This document shows positions 43,826-49,667 of a stretch of DNA of 49,667 nt, piece by piece; within the stretch, counting starts at the first letter, position 1; the number at the start of each line of letters is the position of its first letter. Position numbers and translations under genes: made by a program. The stretch comes from Spirochaetota bacterium (lineage in GTDB: Bacteria; Spirochaetota; Leptospiria; Turneriellales; Turneriellaceae). The DNA lies in assembly GCA_018240245.1 (NCBI GenBank), contig JAFEGD010000063.1:1-49667 (forward strand). Reading direction: 5' to 3'. Below the pieces are notes generated by a model that worked only from the letters and a program-made list of their open reading frames with translations, searched no databases and was not told the DNA's origin.

Positions 43826-45355
43826 ATGCATGCTATATTAAAGAGGCTTCTCAATGCCTCAATTGCGACAAAATTTATCGGCTTTTCGGCGACGCTGTTG
43901 CTGATTGTCGTTTCTGGCGGTAGCCTTGGTTTGATGTTGCTGCAAAAAAAGGCTGCGGTTCATGAAGCGAGCCTCTTTGCCGATGGCATAGAAAAAATGG
44001 CGTTGAGCGGGTTAACGACATTGATGATGACCGGGCAAATGCAGCATCGCGCGCTTTTGCTCGACCAAATTAACGAGTCGGGTATTGTCAGCGATTTGCG
44101 GATAATTCGCGGCCCGAAAGTTGTATCCGTTTTTGGCGAGGGTCGAGTTCATGAAAAAATTAGCACAGATATAGAACGAAAAGTTTTGGAATCAGGCGAA
44201 GCGTATTTTAACGAGGGCAATAATTCCGCATTGCGTATCGTCAAGCCGATACGCGCGCAGAGTAATTATTTAGGAAAAAATTGCCTAGGTTGTCATCAAG
44301 CGAGCGAGAACGAGATTTTAGGCGCCATCACGATGAAAATTTCGCTTTCTGAAATAGAAAAAGAATCTCGCACGCTTTCGTTCAATATTTTTGCGGTTGG
44401 TATGTTTCTCGTTTTTTTCTTGATTGCAGCGCTTTTTCTGCTTTCACGTTTCATAATTCATAATCCGCTCGAAAAACTACTCGAATTGTTTCAACGCTTA
44501 CAGAATAAAGATTACACGCATAAAATCGTTCCGCAATATCGCGATGAAGTTGGCAGGCTGAGCGAAGGAGTAACCGCTTTCTTACAGCACTCGATTGAGT
44601 TATTGACTAAATTGAGTAAGATTGGCGGTCAATTGTCGTTGCTGGCGGGAAAAAACCGTGAGGCTTCGGAGACATTCGTGCAATTGGCACAAAACCAATC
44701 ATTGGTTATTGCTACGACTTCGGCTGCCGTACAAGAAATGAATGCGTCGCTTAAGTTAGAAAAAGAAGAGCTCACAGAATTTATGGATCGAGTCGTGCGC
44801 GTGTCGGTATATGCCGACGCATGGGGCGCCACTTACAAGCACTCTTATCAATCCGAAACGGCGTTTGTAAACGAATTAGAAACTAACGGTCGTAAACTGC
44901 GCAAAGCGTACAAAGTACTATTAGAAACATCGACGGACTTAAGTAATCTACTCGAAGAAAAAATTACCGATCGCGAAAAACGATCAGCGTTGGGCGTTCA
45001 TGCTGCGTTGATAAAGTTGAAAGAAGTTCGCTTGTATCTGCACGACGGAATTCTCGGCTATATCCGCTCGAAAGAATCGATTGGAAAATCGCGCGAAATT
45101 TTGCAAAGTGTCAGCGAAAAGATTGAAGATAATGAGACCGATATCCAGAAAATCGAGGAAATACACGGACAAATAATCGCGCAATTTGCGACGCAGACAG
45201 ACACAAGCGGGGAAATTAGCGATGCGCTCAGCAAATTAGCTGGCGAGGCGACAAGCGTATCGGCATCGGCGGCAGAGCTTGCTCAGGTTTCGCACGAAGC
45301 TTCGCGCTTAGCCGTACTCTTAAAAGATTTGCTCAACGAATTCAAACTGCCGTGA
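43826..45355 (+). CDS. Membrane sensor with periplasmic c-type heme motif, HAMP and coiled-coil output
   Basis: A first helix (about 18-40), a ~140-residue periplasmic domain and a second helix (about 187-210) lead into a HAMP domain and a long coiled coil (about 255-505). The periplasmic domain ends with C153-LG-C156-H157, a CxxCH heme-attachment site like those of Tll0287/DUF3365 sensors, so it may sense redox state or a gas. The cytoplasmic part resembles a methyl-accepting protein, but the conserved hairpin-tip sequence that binds CheA/CheW is not visible. An adenylate cyclase gene starts seven bases after its stop, a likely output partner. A GGTGG ribosome site precedes the ATG. Confidence 0.82.
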   Translation: MHAILKRLLNASIATKFIGFSATLLLIVVSGGSLGLMLLQKKAAVHEASLFADGIEKMALSGLTTLMMTGQMQHRALLLDQINESGIVSDLRIIRGPKVVSVFGEGRVHEKISTDIERKVLESGEAYFNEGNNSALRIVKPIRAQSNYLGKNCLGCHQASENEILGAITMKISLSEIEKESRTLSFNIFAVGMFLVFFLIAALFLLSRFIIHNPLEKLLELFQRLQNKDYTHKIVPQYRDEVGRLSEGVTAFLQHSIELLTKLSKIGGQLSLLAGKNREASETFVQLAQNQSLVIATTSAAVQEMNASLKLEKEELTEFMDRVVRVSVYADAWGATYKHSYQSETAFVNELETNGRKLRKAYKVLLETSTDLSNLLEEKITDREKRSALGVHAALIKLKEVRLYLHDGILGYIRSKESIGKSREILQSVSEKIEDNETDIQKIEEIHGQIIAQFATQTDTSGEISDALSKLAGEATSVSASAAELAQVSHEASRLAVLLKDLLNEFKLP

Positions 45356-45362
45356 CATAGCG

Positions 45363-46526
45363 ATGCGCGTAACTATAAAAATAATTTTTTTTGCGCTATT
45401 GCAAATTGTACCAATTATTTTATATTCCGAGCAGCTTTTTGGCCAACGACCTATAGGACTATTTGTTTTATTGGGCTTTGCTACGTGCATAACTGCGGCA
45501 TATACTACATTCATCATAACTTTTTTTCTGCAGGCACTCGGTAGCGGTGTCGTATTGTTGCTGTACGCTTATCAAATAAAATTCTTAACGCTCGATCTAT
45601 GGCTACACGGCGGCACCGAATTCTTGATTTTTCTCTGCAGCGTCTACATAACTTCAATACGCACCGAACGCGCTGACATCAGAAACGAGTTAAAAATCAC
45701 CGATACGTTACTAAAAAATCTCGAAGGTGAAAAATTAAATCAAGTAAAGAAGATGTTGGAAATCAAACGGCCTGCATACTATGAAGAATTGACAATCCTA
45801 TTCTCCGATATTCGTAATTTCACTTCTCTATCCGAAGTGTTGCCCGCCGATAAAGTTTATTCACTTCTCAACGAATATTATGCCGGAATCGTGGACATCG
45901 TTGCCGAATGCGGCGGTGTTATCGACAAATTTCTCGGCGATGGCATTATGGTCGTCTTCGGTCTGAACGGTCAGAGCGATATTGCGCCCGAAGCGGCGAT
46001 TCGTTGCGCCGTTAAGATGCGACAGTATCAACAGCTCGCGCAAAAAAACGATTTGCCGGGGGGGATTACTCTCTCTGCCGGTATCGGCATCGCTACGGGG
46101 AGAGTAATGGTCGGGTTAGTCGGTTCTTCCGAGCGTTTCGAGTGGACGGTGCTCGGCGACCCCGTCAACTTGGCGGCACGACTTGAGCGAATGACGCGCA
46201 CGATTCCAACGAACATTCTAATCTCCGAAAGCACGTGGGTGCAGGTTCGCGAAAAACCGGGAATGCTAACCCGCATAGTTGCCTATCTTGCGGTGCGCGG
46301 GCGTTTTACAGAAGAGGCAGTTATTGAAGTATTTAACGCCGACACGCCGAGTTTAGCAGCACAAAAGTTAAAAAATCTCTACCGGTTTGAAAATGCGCTA
46401 CGAATGTACAAGCTCGGCTATGAAGACGCGACCGACAGCGTCTTTCGTCAAATTACAAAGGAGTGCCCCGAAGACGCAGTCGCGCACTTTTACGCCGAAC
46501 AGAAGATAATCGATTTTTCTCATTAG
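45363..46526 (+). CDS. Membrane class III adenylate cyclase
   Basis: Three or four N-terminal hydrophobic helices (to about residue 97) and a short coiled linker lead to a class III catalytic domain (about 138-275). The metal-binding aspartates D149 (FSDIRNFT) and D193 (DKFLGDG), the adenine-specifying pair K189/D266 (LGDPVN) and the transition-state N269/R273 (VNLAARLE) are present, so it should make cAMP from ATP. A ~100-residue helical tail follows. It is seven bases downstream of the heme-sensor gene and no receiver or other input domain is fused to it, so the sensor may control it through the membrane. Confidence 0.92.
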   Translation: MRVTIKIIFFALLQIVPIILYSEQLFGQRPIGLFVLLGFATCITAAYTTFIITFFLQALGSGVVLLLYAYQIKFLTLDLWLHGGTEFLIFLCSVYITSIRTERADIRNELKITDTLLKNLEGEKLNQVKKMLEIKRPAYYEELTILFSDIRNFTSLSEVLPADKVYSLLNEYYAGIVDIVAECGGVIDKFLGDGIMVVFGLNGQSDIAPEAAIRCAVKMRQYQQLAQKNDLPGGITLSAGIGIATGRVMVGLVGSSERFEWTVLGDPVNLAARLERMTRTIPTNILISESTWVQVREKPGMLTRIVAYLAVRGRFTEEAVIEVFNADTPSLAAQKLKNLYRFENALRMYKLGYEDATDSVFRQITKECPEDAVAHFYAEQKIIDFSH

Positions 46527-46567
46527 TAGAAGTGGAAGCGCGTTCGCAAATTTCAAAAAACTGAGGC

Positions 46568-48199
46568 TCACCGCGTGGCGCGGTGCCATTCTTTTTCGTA
46601 GTAGTGCACGAGATTTTGCGTCATCAAGGTTTGTATCTCGGTTTTAATCGGCGCCATATCGCTTGGGAAATACGCCATACTCTGCAAAATATCGCGGTTC
46701 AAAAATCGTAGCCGATTACCGATACGGAGTTGACTCGGCATGCTAAGCGGATAATCCGCAAATGCAACAAACCCCCATTCGCCAAAGCTCGGCACGTATG
46801 TGTGGTACGGCAGCGTCTTGAAGCCCTGCGCGGCAATCGTGTTGTGAATGCACCAGAATGCCGAACGCGCGACGAAGGGCGACGTCGATTGCGTCACCGC
46901 CACCGCGCCGGGTGCCATCGCGCGGCGCAGGCGGCTGAAAAAAATATCAGAGTATAACTTGCCGATCGCAAAATTTCCCGGATCGGGAAAATCTAAGACG
47001 ACGACATCGTATTGGAGCTTTGGTTTTTGAATGTAAAGAAAAGCGTCTTCATGGTACACGTACACGCGCGGGTCGTGCAGAGCATTGGCGTTCAATGTTC
47101 TGAGCCAAACGTGATTTTTTGCGAGCGCCGTCACTGCCGGGTCGATGTCGACCAAATCGATGCGTTCGATATTTTCATAGCGCAAGAACTCGCGTACCGC
47201 CAAGCCATCCCCGCCGCCCATAATAAGAATTTTGAGTGCGTGCTCGGCAGTATGATTTTTATCGAAGTGCAATTGTGTCGGCACATGCACGAGCGCCTCG
47301 TGGTATCGATATTCGTCGAAGCTGTTAAATTGTAGGTTATTGTTTAAGAATAACGAAAAATATTCGTGCCACGATGTAATAACTATTTTCTGGTAATGCG
47401 ATTGCTCCGAATAAACGACGGGGTCGGTATGCAGTTCGTGGTCGAGATACGATTGTAGGGGCTTCGAATAAACAAGCGCTAACGTAAGAGCGCAGAGAAC
47501 CGCGCAAGCCTTGAGCAAACTCGCTCGTACCCGAATTTGCTTCTGGAAAATATAGATTGCAACGAACGCGACGACGACGTTGAAAAAACCGGCGATAAGC
47601 GACGCGCGCACGAGTCCCACTTCGGGTCGCAACAATAAAATCGGAAAACTCACCGCCGCGACAAGGCCGCCGATATAGTCTAAAGAAAGCACGCGCGCGA
47701 CTAAGTCGCGAAAGTGCATGCGGTCTTTCAAAATTCTGAGCAGTAGCGGAATTTCTAAACCCACCAACGTACCGATCGCAATGAGAAGCGTATAGAGCAG
47801 GTATTCGTAATGCTCGGTAAACGTGAACAAAAAGAAAAGCAAAGGCGCAGACATGCCGCCGAAAAATGCCAGCGCAACTTCGAGTTCGATAAATTTTTCG
47901 ATCAACTTGCTGTGTGTGCCGCCCGTAGCTGCGGCGTCGAGCATGCGCGCTTTTCCTGTCGGCGCATCGGCGACGATAAATTTACTGAGGTACGAACCGA
48001 TACCCATCGCGAACAGATACACGCCAATCGTACGCGAAAACTGCGTCACGCTATCGCCTAATAGATAGCTCGAAACAGTGCCGGCAATCAGTTCGTAAAC
48101 GAGACCGCACGCCGCAATAATAAAGGCAGAAAAAAGTAAGAGCGAACTTTTTAACCGCGCGCCTTTTTCTGCAGGGCTAATTCTAATGACACTCGCCAT
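46568..48199 (-). CDS. Membrane-fused polyamine aminopropyltransferase (spermidine synthase-like)
   Basis: Six or seven transmembrane helices occupy residues 18-240. The C-terminal half is a spermidine-synthase-type Rossmann domain with GGGDGLAVRE (328-337), DLVDIDPAV (348-356) and LDFPDPGN, where the second aspartate of the gate motif lies. SYLLGDSVTQFS near the N-terminus and YSEQSHYQKIV are typical of the membrane-bound branch. It should join an aminopropyl group to an amine, but whether the product is spermidine is not shown. It follows the coiled-coil gene by three bases. Confidence 0.9.
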   Translation of the reverse strand: MASVIRISPAEKGARLKSSLLLFSAFIIAACGLVYELIAGTVSSYLLGDSVTQFSRTIGVYLFAMGIGSYLSKFIVADAPTGKARMLDAAATGGTHSKLIEKFIELEVALAFFGGMSAPLLFFLFTFTEHYEYLLYTLLIAIGTLVGLEIPLLLRILKDRMHFRDLVARVLSLDYIGGLVAAVSFPILLLRPEVGLVRASLIAGFFNVVVAFVAIYIFQKQIRVRASLLKACAVLCALTLALVYSKPLQSYLDHELHTDPVVYSEQSHYQKIVITSWHEYFSLFLNNNLQFNSFDEYRYHEALVHVPTQLHFDKNHTAEHALKILIMGGGDGLAVREFLRYENIERIDLVDIDPAVTALAKNHVWLRTLNANALHDPRVYVYHEDAFLYIQKPKLQYDVVVLDFPDPGNFAIGKLYSDIFFSRLRRAMAPGAVAVTQSTSPFVARSAFWCIHNTIAAQGFKTLPYHTYVPSFGEWGFVAFADYPLSMPSQLRIGNRLRFLNRDILQSMAYFPSDMAPIKTEIQTLMTQNLVHYYEKEWHRATR

Positions 48200-48202
48200 G
48201 CG

Positions 48203-49414
48203 TTAGAAGCGACCCAATTGCCGCATCAATTCGAGTTCACCGATATCGATTTTGCTGCGGCGCGCGATTTCGTCGAGCGGAATATTATTTTCTGTGAGAG
48301 TACGCAACGCTTGTTTGCGAAAATTGACGTCGGTTGTGAGCGAGTCGATCAAGAAATTCACCATTTGTTTATCCAATTCTTTCACAGCGAGCGTGTTGCG
48401 CGTCACTGTTGCAGCGCCGATCGACACAGCGTCGCCGGTGCGATAAAATTCGGCGCGCGCCTCGACTTCGGCCCTTTCGCGCTCGGCCTTTTTTTCGGCC
48501 TTGATTTGTTCGGCGCGGCGCAATACTTCGGCAAAATCGGCAACGCCCTTGGGCGGGGTTGCAGGCGGCACGGTTTGTATTTTTTGTACCGGAGCCTCTG
48601 GCGGTTTTTGTGCGGCCGTTTCGCCTCCGAAAAGTACACGACTCGCAGACTTACCCAAGTTCGCGAGAAGCTTACTCACCGCAGATTCGGTTTCAGCATT
48701 TTTTAGCCCTCCTTGCTCGACCGATTTCGGGGTAACGCTCGCCGCAGTTGTGGTGCGTGAAAGATTGACTTGATCTTGCAGAAAAATATCTTTCATCAAT
48801 TCTTCGGCGATGGCAACGTCGTTATCGATTTCAATTACAGCGTCGGTGACAACTTGCGTATTGCTCTCGGCGATAATTTTAATCGGCGTAGCCGGGGTAG
48901 GATTGACTGCGTGCTGAATCGGCCTTTGCTGCAGTGTAATATTTTTTCGATTCACTTGTGTTTTTGCGCCAGAGGGGAGCACTATTTTTTTTGAACTCGA
49001 CGCAGTACTCGTGCGTTTTCTATTCTGGTCGACCACGGGAATAGCCTTGGAGTTATTTTTTAATCCACCTTTTTGCTTTTGAGTGCTGCTCGAAGTCGAT
49101 TTGCTCTTGCTTTCTAAAATCGCAGGGTCGGTCGCTTTCAAGCTTTCGAGCAATTCGCGCTCGCTCGCTGCGTCGTACGATTTTGTCGCCGCTTCGTTGC
49201 GCTCGACGAGCACGCGAAAGCGTTGGATACGATTCTCGAAGAGCGCGGCGTAGCCTTCCATCTCGCGGTAAAATTCTTGCATGTCGGCGTGGATGCGTGT
49301 CTTGTAAAACTCTTTGATCTGTAAGTCGACTTGTCGAGAAATCTTCAGCGACAAGAGCACGTATAAGAGCGCCGTCATGCAGACGAAGAGCAAAATCGCG
49401 AGGCCGATTTCCAT
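48203..49414 (-). CDS. Membrane-anchored coiled-coil protein with C-terminal helix-turn-helix-like motif
   Basis: Starting at the ATG at 49414 gives one N-terminal transmembrane helix (about 3-22), a coiled coil (about 25-80), a long low-complexity S/T/K/P/Q-rich linker (about 95-300), a charged helix (KAEKKAERERAEVEARAEF) and a final segment whose IPLDEIARRSKIDIGELELM resembles a helix-turn-helix. This layout is seen in unnamed spirochaete and other proteins linking the membrane to a DNA or protein partner. Eleven extra residues from an upstream start at 49447 are possible but would spoil the membrane anchor. No enzyme motif is seen. Confidence 0.65.
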   Translation of the reverse strand: MEIGLAILLFVCMTALLYVLLSLKISRQVDLQIKEFYKTRIHADMQEFYREMEGYAALFENRIQRFRVLVERNEAATKSYDAASERELLESLKATDPAILESKSKSTSSSTQKQKGGLKNNSKAIPVVDQNRKRTSTASSSKKIVLPSGAKTQVNRKNITLQQRPIQHAVNPTPATPIKIIAESNTQVVTDAVIEIDNDVAIAEELMKDIFLQDQVNLSRTTTAASVTPKSVEQGGLKNAETESAVSKLLANLGKSASRVLFGGETAAQKPPEAPVQKIQTVPPATPPKGVADFAEVLRRAEQIKAEKKAERERAEVEARAEFYRTGDAVSIGAATVTRNTLAVKELDKQMVNFLIDSLTTDVNFRKQALRTLTENNIPLDEIARRSKIDIGELELMRQLGRF

Positions 49415-49506
49415 GGATGCGCATGCCAGAGCGCAGCACGCCGTCAAGAATTATGTCGCATCAAGGTGGTCTATTGATACGCCCATGACTATCTTTTGCT
49501 GGACCG

Positions 49507-49667
49507 TCACCAATAACTCTCGATCGCAAAGCGATGGCAGGCCACGTCGCGCGCGAACGGCCACGGGCCGCCGTTGGTCGCGAAGATTTGGATTTGTTCG
49601 ATAAAGCGTATGCCTTCCCACGTCAGTTGCGTATTCGTGATTGGGCGGTAGCTACGGTATCCCATAG
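49507..49667 (-). CDS. C-terminal part of an unidentified protein at the window edge
   Basis: On the minus strand, codons are open from the edge to a TGA at 49507-49509, giving about 52 residues that contain the stretches SYRPITNTQL and WPFARDVACHRFAIESYW. The ATG at 49665 may be internal, because the frame can continue outside. The stretch has a protein-like residue mix, but I do not recognise a family. It is followed after 92 bases by the coiled-coil gene on the same strand. Confidence 0.4.
   Translation of the reverse strand, partial: MGYRSYRPITNTQLTWEGIRFIEQIQIFATNGGPWPFARDVACHRFAIESYW

Overview
The window reads as a gene-dense bacterial chromosome of moderate, slightly GC-rich composition, with mostly 1-4 base start/stop overlaps between co-directional genes. 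LPS-type envelope genes (an LptF/LptG permease), many lipoproteins with relaxed lipoboxes, HEAT-repeat proteins, a PilZ protein, class III cyclase signalling, fatty-acid desaturation and respiratory complex I together fit an aerobic diderm such as a Leptospirales spirochaete (Turneriella/Leptonema-like). That placement is inference from gene content and style; no rRNA or other phylogenetic marker was used.

Layout. 1-2.3 kb: a partial gene, a small membrane protein, a CheY-like receiver and a PilZ protein on the plus strand. 2.3-11.4 kb: one long minus-strand operon, nuoJ-nuoK-nuoL-nuoM-nuoN-htrA-coaX-LptF/G permease. 11.5-16 kb: an outer-membrane barrel plus lipoprotein pair, then a sugar nucleotidyltransferase and a CCA/poly(A) polymerase. 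16-18 kb (minus): a sterol-desaturase-family hydroxylase coupled to a LolA/RseB-like lipoprotein. 18-22 kb: remnants of a type I restriction subunit and of a winged-helix protein flank a cysteine-less rhodanese lipoprotein, a STAS protein and the HrpB helicase. 22-27.3 kb: a fatty-acid desaturase with a TetR regulator and an LTA-synthase-like phosphotransferase, followed by small envelope proteins. 27.3-30.2 kb: a YceI protein, a catalytically empty rhomboid and a HEAT lipoprotein around a 135-nt structured element. 30.2-36.2 kb: a C45-type Ntn hydrolase, then a TetR-controlled HlyD/FtsX-type/ATPase exporter. 36.3-40.1 kb: lipid-type enzymes (PF10118 di-iron protein, HSL-type esterase, PlsC acyltransferase) and a beta-lactamase-fold protein with its catalytic residues replaced. 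40.2-43.6 kb: carB. 43.8-46.5 kb: a c-type-heme sensor followed directly by a membrane adenylate cyclase. 46.6-49.7 kb (minus): a membrane-fused aminopropyltransferase, a coiled-coil/HTH protein and a partial gene at the edge.

The most unusual signal is a set of strong short palindromes spread over the window. Several lie inside or at the end of conserved genes (hrpB, carB, the exporter ATPase), where their lengths of 42, 33 and 33 nt are multiples of three and keep the frame open. Two of them share a GGGTGGC/GCCACCC core. They look like small mobile palindromic units tolerated as in-frame insertions. The second candidate system is the heme-sensor plus cyclase pair, and the third is a set of three pseudoenzymes (rhodanese, rhomboid, beta-lactamase).
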